From assembly GCA_021464415.1 (NCBI GenBank), contig JAKCWG010000579.1:1-64000 (forward strand): 64,000 nucleotides of DNA. Direction: 5' to 3'. Every line of letters starts with the position of its first letter. Positions within the stretch are counted from its first letter, which is position 1. Below, one piece after another: positions 37,001-44,974 of this stretch. The notes under the pieces are model-generated. The model made no database searches. It was not told the DNA's origin and was given only the letters and a program-made list of their open reading frames with translations. Position numbers and translations under genes: made by a program. The stretch comes from Lonicera japonica. Taxonomy: Eukaryota > Streptophyta > Magnoliopsida > Dipsacales > Caprifoliaceae.

Positions 37001-40000
37001 AAGGTTGTAATGATGGATACCTACAAGCCAATGACCAAGATCAAGTTAGTATTCACAAAGTTGGATGGCAGGGTTCGTCTCAACAGTTGAAGCGAAAAAG
37101 ATTATCCGAGGCCATTCTCTCTTTGCGAAGTCCATGTCAGGCATGTTCTGACACTGTTGGATTATAACTTTGTTAATTCTTATTGTTTATGGAATGTTCA
37201 TGTTGGAGAGCATGATTTACGTAGATGGTCGACAACCTAACAGGCCAAGCTTTTAGGTGAGATGTGACTTTAACATAGTATAAGGCTTTGGTTTTCGTCT
37301 TGGTTTTATACATTCACAGTATTATCATCCAACAAACATACTACTATCATGTCTTGATCTTTTTGGCTGAAGAAGACTACAATGTGCTTGAAAAAGTCTC
37401 TTGCTGAATTACACCAACATACTAGAGTTCTAAAAGATGTTTTTAGTATACAACATTGTACTTGTTATGCATTCCCCAAATTCATGCAAAATATGCAGGT
37501 TAAGAAGATCATCTAGCATTGTGGCAAAGTAATGATCGACTTATCTACTAAGTTGAATGGATATAGGTAAATGAAACGCAATAGGGTAGAATACAGAGAA
37601 GGTAGCTGTAATTCTGTTATTATAATTAATTACTTGTTTATAAAGAAAGAAGTGAAGTTGTATTTAGTCCAGTCCTTCCTCTCTCTGCTGTTGGCTCTTT
37701 TTGCCATCTTCTGAAATAGCCAACTCATTCTTCTTTTCCTCTTTTCTTCCTCGTTTTTATTTTTCTATTCATAGACCAGTCTGCATTGTTGCAATTTGGT
37801 TGATAATTTACTGAAACTTGTATACATTTTGCTAAGTGCAGGTTTAATGATTTCTACAATATATTGGGAATTAGGAGTGTTCATCGGAACTGACTAACCC
37901 GAATAACTGAACCAAACTGATGATAGGTTGGGATTTTTGTGATGGATTTGGTTCTGGTTTCAGCACTTAACGAACCAATTTTTGGTTCACTTAAGGGTTA
38001 ACCACTAATTGACCAAACCCAAGAAACACGTGTAAAACTGAAGATCATGGCCGTTGCATAATTATATTAAATGCATAAAAGGTTTAGTGTGTACATGAAT
38101 TACTAAAATACCCTTCATGCTTTTGAAAATAAAATTCAACTTGAACAAGGATTCGAACCCATGACCTTAGGTGTGAAGAAAACTTATATATAAGTTGCTG
38201 TAATGAAATATATATACACATATATGCATTTTTAGCCGTGGAGATTTTTTATGGTCATCTCAACCAAACCATGTCGAACTTCCACTGAACCAACGGGTTT
38301 TGACATTCTCGTTGCAGTTGATAGACTGGCATCGAGAAAGCTGAGTATCCCTAGATCAGTTTTACTCCTCTCCATTCTCTCATTATTGCTTATCATGCGA
38401 ATCTCTGTTGCTCATTCCCTACCCACTCCTTGGAGTTCTGCCAACTCCATCATCTCACTCTTGAGCATTATTCTTTTTTTGATCAGAAACAAAAATTATA
38501 TTGATAAAAGAGAATCAATACAAGCAAAGAGGGACTAATGGTTTACAAGTAGTCTACCAAAAGCCCCAGAGCAAAAAAGGAAAAAAAATCAGCATCAACA
38601 AAACATCGAGCAAAAATAAACAGAAAAAAGCAATCTACTAATTAATTCCCCACAATAACCCATGCTAAAATTATAGCCAAAATCCTTCAATCCACAGCTG
38701 CACACCAATCCCGTCTAAGATCGTCAAATGGCAATGGATTGAACAAACTGGACGTATAGGCCCATAAAGATGCGCACGACTTAACCCTCTGCCAGATATC
38801 CTCGACATGCTCTGACTTGCCTTCGAAAATTCTTCTATTTCTTTCACCCCAAACACACCATAAGACAGCCATACAGCATGACCTCCATAAAACCTTAGAC
38901 TTCTTCTTATTACCTCTAAAACTCCAACCAATTACCAAAACTTCAGACCAGGACTTGGGGAAAACTGAGATAATATCTAGCTCTCTACGAATATTATTCC
39001 AAATGGGATGAACAAAAGGACAATGAACCAGTAAATGATCAATCGTCTCGCCATTACTCTTGCGCATCACATTACTCTTGAGCGTTATTCTAAATAACTG
39101 CAGTCTCGAGGTTGGGCCAGATTTCAATTGCAACACACAGTTTCTCTATATTAAATGCATTGTTGATTTTTGAGAATCATATTTGAGATTTGTTACATTT
39201 CTGTTTTGTTCTCACACAACGTTATAACAAAAAATTCTCTTGGCAGGAGCTAGATGATATTTGTACATTGAATAATTGGAAATTACCAACATATTGCGTA
39301 TGTGCAGCAGACGGTAAGATACTCAAATTTGATAGATGATTTTGTAAATTAAGGCTCCTTTGTCTTGTATTGTCCTTATGAACTACGGTCACGTCCTTGA
39401 TGGACATGTGTTGCCCCCCAAACGTTACCAACATATTGGATATGTGTCTGCAATTTTCATGTGCCTGTGATTCACCTATAATATTTTTCCTTGGATATGT
39501 TTCCCACATTTCTTGGACATTAAACTTCCAAAATTTTATTTTGTTGAGAAACAACGTCATGTTTATGTGCAAAAGAAAGAACAATTATAAAAAAGAAACC
39601 AAATGAAAATTCATTATAATAAAAGTAAGATACGAGAGATGTTAAATGTGAGTAGGAAATCAGAGTAATCGTTTGCATGTATATAATGTACATAGATCTT
39701 ATATATACTATGTACTTGCACATTTGCATACGATGGTCCTTTCTACTTTTACTATTTAAATAATGTGGGATGATTAGTTATTATGATTAGATTTACTTTC
39801 CACTAGAATAAATCATAAATCATAGAATATAGATATAAATATTGACATGCCATTAGCGAGTCCTAGTTTTTTAGGATTTCTTTTGTCTGTCTTGTCCTTG
39901 TCTGAGTCTATCCTTCGTCATACTTGTTAGAGAGTATAGAATTTGTTGTTATTATTGAGTAAATTGAGGGTTTATTTGCAGTGAGGCAATTTATGTAAAT

Positions 40001-41614
40001 TTACTCTTGGGAGTATTTTGGGTAATCTTGCTCTACAATGTAAACCCTAATTGAGTGTGTATATATATGATTATATAGTGAGGGGGAGAACACAACTCAC
40101 ATTCTACTTTTCACTTCATTTCTTCTCTCGCGTACAATTCAACTGTATTGTCTGTGTGGTGTAGATGGAACAGGACTGTTGTGACCGAAAATATATATAA
40201 TTAGACATATGTATATATGTAGCTTTTGCTTTAAACTTTTTAAATATCCATGGCATGCCTTGGGACCTTCCAATATCTCAAGCTAGCAATTTTGATTTTG
40301 TTTTTCTTTTCAGTTGTTTCTCCATATTTTTTTTTTAAATGGAACACGCACTACCCTTTTGTTATTGGATGAATGCAATAATAAGTGTGAGATGTGAGAT
40401 AGGAGAGTAGCTGGTAGAGTGCGTGTTCCATTTTGAAAAAAACCAAAGTTAGTTATGAGATACAAGTTAGTGCATAGTGTGTGGGTCCCCTTTGAAGTGA
40501 ATTTTGCCTTTGGGAAACAAGTAGTTTACAAGAGCAGGCAAAAGTCATTTCAAAAGGATACCTACCCAAGTTTATAATATGCATAAGTATACATACATTT
40601 GTGTGTGCGTGGAGCCGATTTCTTGGTCATGAGATCCGATTTTTGTATTTTTAAGATTGTTTCATTCAGAATTGATATTTGATGTTTAATTAATGCTGTT
40701 GTTGAGACTGCAAATCCCACATCAGGAAATCAGATCCTTCTGAAGCAATATATAAGAATAAGAGGCTACTCCACCCGTAGCCATTTGGTTTTTAGTTGGA
40801 TGCTCCAAATTCTAAAAGCTTCTTACTTTATTCTTTTGGTAGGTGGATTTTTGGCGAATGTAAGATTGAAAGGCATAGATTTTGATTGGTCTGGTGGGAG
40901 CGATTTGTGGCCAAGGCCTGCGGAAGCAAGGGAATCTGCTGCAGCAAAGATTATTTCCAAATTACAGAATTTGGCAAACCCAGACCCCAATCCCATCTCC
41001 CACAGGGACTTAGCAAGTAAGTGGCTTGTAAAAACAAGAAATATATATGCATTTAGTTTGCTGGCCCTTTTTCTTTCAGTTAAAAATAGTGCTCGATAGG
41101 ATTAGTTTATACTACATCTCCCAAATTGACTTTAATGCTCTTTAAGAAAACACAAATTTTATCATAATAAGATGAAAAGTATGATATGCATTGTTGGCCC
41201 ACTACCTAATAGCTTAAGCTTTTGGGGGGAGAGAGTGTTTAACATGGTATCATAGCTTTGTTTATTTGAAGGTCTCGGGTTCAAGTCCTGGCATTTGCAT
41301 TAAAATTGTATGTGCACTTCAAGCACTTTGGTTTGTCTCTCCACGTGCATGAAGGGTTCGCCCGTGAGCAGGGGCGGGCCTACATAGGGGCAAGTGGGGG
41401 CAATTGCCCCCAGTTGGCTTTTGAATTTGTTCAATAGATATGGGGTGTTTTTTTAAAAAATAAAAATATAGGGACTTATGTGCATAAATTTATACATGAG
41501 GGTACCTAAGTGTAATAAAAAAAATTAATCAAACCCCACCCACTTGTGCCAGTTGCCCGACAGCAGGCTTCATTTAATTTTCTTTTACTTCCTTTGTTCC
41601 TTTCTTTCTCTATT

Positions 41615-41646
<32 letters not shown>

Positions 41647-43221
41647 TTTCTCTTCCTCTTCCCTCTCTGTCGCTTTCTTTTTTTTTCTTTTGGGTAATTT
41701 TATTTCTATCCACGGATTTTTGCAATTGATCCATCCTTGATTTATGTTAACATTGAAATAAATTTGTTAAAACTTCCTTATAAAAATTGAGAAGTATATC
41801 CACAAATTAATAATCCTTTTAAATGTATTTACTTCTCAAATTAGTTTCCTAATTAGAATATACTTCCTTAATAATATATTTTCTTAATTTGTTAAAATGT
41901 ATATTGATACAAGTATTATAAATTCATTATTTATCAAAAATATACAATACTATAAAACTAGGCATAATTAATTTATGTTACTACATCATAATACTACCAA
42001 ATATTTTTTTTCAACAAATGAGTTTTCTATTTTCTTTTTCTTTTTTCTATATAATGAGGGATCTAAATAAATAAAAATAAAGCATAATTGGAACTTAAGA
42101 AACTAATTAAGAATTACTGGCCCGAGGAAACAAACATCGTTTCCTTCAATCTCAATCATTTCATGTTAAAGGAAGAATATTCAATTATAATATTGTTTGG
42201 TGACATACATTGAACAAGACATTTTCAATAATGTTGATAAGGATGACGTGCTACAATACTTTCAAAATATGAAACCCCATAGAATTTTATTGTAATTTGT
42301 AGACATTAAGTATTTTAAGACTTTTAGTTGTATTAAGTATTATTATTAATGCGATTATGTTTGTGGTTAAATTTGTTCTCCTCGGTGATTGATGTGCTTT
42401 AAATATATTTTTGTTTGTTTTAAATTTCGCCCGCAGTTGGTCAAATTCCTGGGTCCACCACTGCCCGTTAGGGCGAGTGTTGATGAAGCGCATGATATGC
42501 ATTGTTGGCTCACTACTTAATATCTTAACCTTTTAGGAGATTGAGATGGTAAAAGGAAAGTGGAACTATATTGAGAGTCATACTAGACACAAAATGTATT
42601 TGACTGGTCAAGAATTCGGGCTTACTAGAAAGCAGTTGACTAAAATGAGAAACTTTATAAAAAAATTCTAATTTATACAGTGTTTGTAAGACTCAGAATG
42701 AAAACTTTTAAATTTTAGAATTTTTTGTGAAACATGTTTTAAGTCCTCTATGTTACTTGGATTTTTGTTTAGAGGCACCGCGTCACTTCTGTAACATTTG
42801 TGATTAATTTTCCATAATGTAGGCGTTAAACTCTCATTACTCTCATTGTAGTTACACCTGCAACGCACGGTTATGTATGAAATGTTTAATTTCCATACGT
42901 GTATAAATTGTGTACATTGTGTACGAGCTTTTCTTGTGATTTTATTGCATTGGACACTTGTGTTTTAGGCCAAAACTCTGTTTTTGGGTGCTGTCTAATG
43001 TGCCAACAAAATGTATTTGAAGGGAACTAATGGACGACATCGCACATTTGGCTTGTGACATGAATGGTTTTATTGCATAAAGTTATTTTATTGTGTATTG
43101 CACTTATATCTGATTGACTGGTTGTATTTTTTATATAAATCAACCCTTATAGTTCTTGTTGAGTCCATTTGACTCGCGCTATTATTTTTCCTATATAGGT
43201 ACTCCATTGCAGCTGAGTTGA
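19052..43221 (+). CDS. Uncharacterised conserved plant protein with C-terminal dsRBD-like segment, 11 exons
   Basis: Exons: 19052-19201, 19547-20078, 20751-20898, 22569-22679, 25358-25823, 27471-27719, 28798-28867, 36959-37140, 39247-39313, 40843-41016, 43199-43221; 2172 nt, 723 aa, every phase consistent. I recognise a plant-specific family of unknown function: the N-terminal PEEVVPTEGVVNALLEYLVD and HAVVLLYNYYERKRHPE (residues about 8-70), a conserved block to about 314, a hydrophilic low-complexity middle (about 320-540), then a C-terminal segment (about 637-705). That segment has the order of a double-stranded-RNA-binding fold: LDDICTLNNWKLPTY, a strand FLANVRLKG, then AAAKIISKLQNL. No catalytic motif was seen. 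Introns 5 (25824) and 8 (37141) begin GC rather than GT. Introns 4, 5, 7, 8, 9 and 10 hold LINE, SINE, TRIM or hAT insertions. RNA binding is inference. Confidence 0.85.
21905..22247 (+). mobile_element. LINE 3' fragment with internal 40-bp duplication
   Basis: Encodes a WAYSLKVFGALSLLDIARDW-type C-terminus ending in a stop. A 3' UTR with TTAATATAAGCTTTGTTTCT and an A-run near 22240-22247 follow. The first part (GAAAGTTTTTGGGGCTCTTT) is repeated in tandem at about 21917 and 21957. It lies in intron 3 of gene 2. Confidence 0.65.
23148..23777. repeat. Dispersed plant repeat starting with a GCACGTGCGTTGCAC motif
   Basis: Begins ACTAGTTTTTAAATGCACGT and ends TTTTATATATAGTATAGATA. The CGTGCGTTGCAC start with a TATATAGTATAGATA end is a recurrent plant repeat design of unsettled class. 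It contains two diverged internal copies of a TTTAACCAAATAAAGTAGAG segment (about 23470 and 23590). It is non-coding and sits in intron 4. Confidence 0.45.
24286..24587 (-). mobile_element. TRIM retroelement, both LTRs present
   Basis: Two 70-bp direct repeats, 24286-24355 and 24518-24587, share CAACAATGTATATCATGCTT. Read on the minus strand the order is LTR, a degenerate primer-binding site near ATAGTAGCAAAGC, a non-coding internal region with CTTGGGTTCAAGC, a purine tract GAGGGGGAG, then LTR. This is the layout of a terminal-repeat retrotransposon in miniature. It has no coding capacity and lies in intron 4 of gene 2. Confidence 0.7.
24648..24829 (+). mobile_element. tRNA-derived SINE
   Basis: Has a degraded A-box region (GGTTGCCACAGCAGTAAGGG), a B box (CAGGTTCAATTCCCTACTGC), an unrelated body and an A-run at 24818-24828. 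The length of about 180 bp suits plant SINEs. The target duplication was not clear. It lies in intron 4. Confidence 0.6.
26033..26290. repeat. MITE-like repeat
   Basis: Contains GAGCGTCTCCAATGGAATAA and a later GGCCTCTCCATTGGTTATTT, inverted-like words typical of small plant MITEs. It lies directly before a LINE insertion in intron 5. Ends and class are not resolved. Confidence 0.35.
26291..27219 (+). mobile_element. LINE 3' fragment with intact zf-RVT ORF (26293-27033)
   Basis: A 246-codon open frame contains the reverse-transcriptase zinc-binding domain: VIWAVGIPTKVKVFSWL, CVLCKSDAESLNHLLLHCPY (C-x2-C then H-x4-HC) and LLWMERNYRIFEG. A 3' UTR and A-run at 27212-27218 follow. The reverse transcriptase itself is missing by 5' truncation. 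It has no internal stop, unlike most LINE copies here, which suggests a younger insertion. It lies in the same orientation as gene 2, inside its GC-AG intron 5. Confidence 0.8.
29003..29090. other. GC-rich island with perfect 9-bp inverted repeat
   Basis: GAGCTCCAG (29038-29046) and CTGGAGCTC (29056-29064) are separated by 9 bases, inside a CCGGC-rich patch. The patch contrasts strongly with the AT-rich intron and is followed at once by a TA microsatellite. It could be the core of a small transposon; no coding sense. Confidence 0.5.
29160..29324. repeat. GAATTCC-rich dispersed repeat, copy 2
   Basis: Carries GGAATTCAATGGGAAATGG, TAGAATTCCCGTAGAATTCC and ATCCAAACAATGGAATTCC. The same word set appears at 9556-9760 and 29690-29930. 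It lies directly beside the MITE at 29325. Confidence 0.4.
29325..29646. mobile_element. Tourist-like (PIF/Harbinger) MITE
   Basis: Left end GGCCTCGTTTGGTTTGCGG; the reverse complement of the right end reads GGCCTTGCTTGGTTCAC. The element is about 320 bp and non-coding, with internal TTTCCTTTCC/GGAAAG symmetry. Flanking trinucleotides are CTA and TTA, close to the 3-bp TWA duplication of this superfamily. Confidence 0.6.
29690..29930. repeat. GAATTCC-rich dispersed repeat, copy 3
   Basis: Includes TTCGAATTCAATTAGAATTA and CAGAATTACAATTCCATTGT, matching copies 1 and 2 in word content. The purine tract at 29975-30015, with a run of Gs, follows. Confidence 0.4.
30048..33512 (-). mobile_element. 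L1-like LINE, 5'-truncated, reverse transcriptase inactivated
   Basis: Reads from 33512 down to the poly(A), seen as the T-run at 30048-30058. In order: the C-terminal half of the endonuclease (GGDFN, then SDHVPLVLDTG), the reverse transcriptase with IPKK...[48 protein letters not shown] and a catalytic box reading QFPDD where functional elements have FADD or YADD, then WPMSYLGLPLGD, and a decayed zinc-binding domain near 30622-30930. The KAPGPDG box reads KAPRPDG. Frameshifts occur near 32100, 31370 and 30950. It lies antisense in the 8-kb intron 7 of gene 2. The endonuclease N-terminus is absent. Confidence 0.85.
33701..34239 (+). mobile_element. TRIM-like retroelement array (LTR-internal-LTR-internal-LTR)
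   Basis: A possible first LTR begins TGTAATGACCCACATCCCAC at 33701 and ends before a primer-binding site ATGGTATCAAAGAGGG (about 33813). The internal block CTTACTTCACCCAC...ACATCACCTAGTAAAA occurs at 33829 and again at 33989. Each copy ends in a G-rich tract followed by TGTTGAGACTATAAA (33933 and 34093). The two units are about 160 bp each and well diverged. No coding capacity. The LINE at 34254 inserted just downstream. Confidence 0.55.
34254..36577 (+). mobile_element. L1-like LINE, 5'-truncated, with perfect 14-bp target-site duplication
   Basis: Flanked by AGAATCCGTTGCCA at 34240-34253 and 36578-36591. It begins inside the reverse transcriptase ([10 protein letters not shown]), continues with [34 protein letters not shown] and an intact QFADDTIFF catalytic box, then WPMSYLGMPLGDNP, and a zinc-binding domain (VIWKAGIPNKVKFFVWL, CILCQKNAENIDHLLLHC). 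A 3' UTR and an A-run of 8 follow. Stops or frameshifts occur near 34405, 34600, 35275 and 35980. It lies in sense orientation in intron 7 of gene 2. Confidence 0.9.
37202..37275 (+). mobile_element. Probable solo LTR of the 24286 TRIM family
   Basis: TGTTGGAGAGCATGATTTAC ... GGCCAAGCTTTTAGGTGAGA resembles the 70-bp LTR at 24286-24355 read on the minus strand. It is followed by AACATAGTATAAGGCT, a decayed primer-binding site. No second LTR was found. It lies in intron 8 of gene 2. Confidence 0.45.
38474..39073 (-). mobile_element. LINE 3' fragment with 17-bp target-site duplication
   Basis: Flanked by ACTCTTGAGCATTATTC (38457-38473) and ACTCTTGAGCGTTATTC (39074-39090), one mismatch. The 600-bp insert starts with a T-run (antisense poly(A)) and encodes on the minus strand the end of the zinc-binding ORF: ETIDHLLVHCPFVHPIWNNI and WCVWGERNRRIFEGK. 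It is heavily 5'-truncated and lies in intron 8 of gene 2. Confidence 0.85.
40700..40815 (+). mobile_element. Solo-LTR-like TRIM fragment next to an exon
   Basis: TGTTGAGACTGCAAATCCCACATC ... ATATATAAGA ... ACTCCACCCGTAGCCA ... CTCCAAATTCTAA matches the LTR-like unit at 34093-34215 over its whole length at moderate identity. It ends about 27 bp before the 3' splice site of gene 2 exon 10. It contains an AATATATAAG TATA-like box. Confidence 0.5.
41369..42463. mobile_element. hAT-like non-autonomous transposon (1095 bp)
   Basis: The left terminus is CAGGGGCGGGCCTA and the reverse complement of the right terminus is CAGTGGTGGACCCA (10 of 14 match). It is flanked by CCCGTGAG (41361-41368) and CCCGTTAG (42464-42471), an 8-bp duplication with one mismatch. 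There is no transposase; it contains a TTTC microsatellite and AT-rich filler. Confidence 0.7.
41613..41646. repeat. (TTTC)n microsatellite
   Basis: Eight to nine near-perfect TTTC units inside the hAT-like element, within a longer pyrimidine tract (about 41576-41695). Confidence 0.9.
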
Positions 43222-43445
43222 GGAAAGGGAAGGAAGTCGCAGATTAGTTGATCTCTGATACCGAGTCTTCCTTTGACATCTTTTGGAGTCCTCTACTGAA
43301 GGCTCATGGACTAGAATTTTTTGGTTTTAAATTCGGATAACACATTGTGTTGTTAAGACTAGAACTAGTCCTTGATGTTTAGTGTGGCGGATTAGTTTTA
43401 AGTTTGGTATTATGCATTTTCATTTGGATAATATTTGCAGACTTG

Positions 43446-43585
43446 GATGGGTAGTTGAGTTGGTAGAGTTCTTGGTTTCTAACCAAAGTTATCTTGAGTT
43501 TGAGCCCTCCCCTTGTCTTTTACCTCCCATAGAGCTTGAACACTAGGTCTATTCATGTATTGTTATGTACGAAAAAGAAAAAAAG
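43446..43585 (+). mobile_element. SINE with tRNA-Arg(UCU)-like head
   Basis: A tRNA-like head: A box TAGTTGAGTTGGTAGAG, an anticodon arm CTTGGTTTCTAACCAAAG with loop TTTCTAA (anticodon TCT), and a B box GAGTTTGAGCCC. It is followed by a tRNA-unrelated body and an A-rich end (GAAAAAGAAAAAAAG). The acceptor stem is not convincingly paired, so this is a SINE or pseudo-tRNA rather than a working tRNA gene. It lies just downstream of gene 2. Confidence 0.6.
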
Positions 43586-44205
43586 TTGTGAATTGTAGAA
43601 ATGTTGTATGATTAGGAAAATCCATGTTCTAATATTGTATTTATATATTTTAATGTAATAATTGTCACAATTACCCCGTAGCTAACGATAATGGCAACCG
43701 CCTCTAACTAGACTTCGTAGGTATCAAATCGGGTTAGTATCGAAGTTATATTCTAATTTATTTTCGGGTATGCCATATGGGTAGTTTATGAGTGAAAATA
43801 TGCATTTTTTTATGCACCTTGTTTAATGTTTTCCTGTCGACTGTTGTGTTTTCTAATTATCCAACTTTTTATACCTTTTCAAAATTTTGTCTAACTCACA
43901 AGTATGGGATGGTTGGGAACTAAGCCGGATTAATATTACGATATTTGATATACTAATCGTCCAAAAAAAAAAAAAAAAAAAACACTAGATTTATTCAAAA
44001 AAAAAAAATAATAAATTAGGACAAAGGGAATTATTATTTAGAAATAAGTATAAAAAGAAACTTTAGTTAAGAATTTTAATTTTTTATGTGTTTAGTTCGC
44101 TAAAGGTCATATTAGATTGATGTAACTTATTACTAGGCTATATTAACTAACCACATAACAATTACTTGATTGTTAACATTGATAGGTTTTGAAGGGGCGT
44201 AATCA

Positions 44206-44591
44206 TCAGGAGTTGCTCAGTGATAGGTACACTATGTTTAGCTCGAGATTCAATTGAAAATTCTCGAGTCGAGTTTTGACAAGCTGAATTCAATTGAGAA
44301 TTCTTTAGATTGAGTTCCAACAACTATAAAAAACTGTGGTGGCCAATTATGAGTGAGAATTTGTTGAAGTGCGCAAAAATTGCTTAAGGCATCTCGTGAC
44401 ATAGAAAAAAAAAAGGAATTGGTCTAGTAATAGTAAAATTGTGTTCACTTCTTGATTCAATTGAAAAATTTTCAGGTTGAATTGTGACAGCTATAAAAAA
44501 TTATGGTGGCTAATGATATATTTCATCATGATTAATTAAAGTGCGTAAAAATTGGTCTAAATACCTTATGGCATAAAAAAAAAGGAACTTG
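44206..44591 (+). mobile_element. Head-to-tail SINE-like dimer
   Basis: Unit 1 has an A-box-like GTTGCTCAGTGATAGG and ends in an A-run at 44405-44414. Unit 2 (about 44415-44583) repeats the same order of words (GATTCAATTGAAAA, TTGACAGCTATAAAAAA, TGGTGGC, GTGCGTAAAAATTG) and ends in another A-run. Both are diverged. Confidence 0.5.
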
Positions 44592-44665
44592 TGCTAAATC
44601 TTAAACATAAAAAGAATTTTAAAAAATAGGACTTAATATCGCTCATTAGCAAGGTATTTTAAAAG

Positions 44666-44974
44666 GGTAATGTTATATGCACTCCTGTTTTGTAGTCAAG
44701 ACACCACAAATGACACTCAAAATTTACATACCCAGTCGGTGGCTCATTGCCGAAATTGAACATTTGAGTCGGTAACGTTTCACCGACTTAACTTAAACAA
44801 CAAGTTGCCACTGAAATTGAACATTTGATTCGATAAACTGTCAACGAATATGAATCTTAAAGTCGGCAACTTGCCACCGAATCAAATATTTTCTAATTAT
44901 GTAGCCACAACACCTTCAACATCCTAATTATGTGATGTTTTGACTATAAAATAGGGGTGCATATAACATCACCC
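44666..44974. mobile_element. Mutator-type MITE with about 42-bp TIRs and 10-bp target duplication
   Basis: The left end begins GGTAATGTTATATGCACTCC; the reverse complement of the right end begins GGGTGATGTTATATGCACCC. Similarity extends about 42 bp to the TAGTCAA(G/A)AC words. It is flanked by ATTTTAAAAG (44656-44665) and ATTTCAAAAG (44975-44984). It has no ORF. Long TIRs plus 9-11-bp duplications are the signature of Mutator-like elements. Confidence 0.75.

Larger units (their letters stand above)
41173..42548 (+). mobile_element. TRIM retroelement interrupted by a hAT-like insertion
   Basis: LTR-like direct repeats (about 41173-41242 and 42478-42548) share ATGATATGCATTGTTGGC. The first is followed by AACATGGTATCATAGC, a primer-binding site with one change from TGGTATCAGAGC. 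The internal part has GGTCTCGGGTTCAAGTCC and, before the second LTR, the purine-rich GGGCGAG. The same family as 24286-24587. The internal region is split by the element at 41369-42463. Confidence 0.65.

Noticed and set aside
43446..43517. Functional tRNA-Arg(UCU) gene
   Set aside because: The anticodon arm and internal promoter boxes are present, but the acceptor stem does not pair well and an A-rich SINE tail follows. Treated as a SINE.
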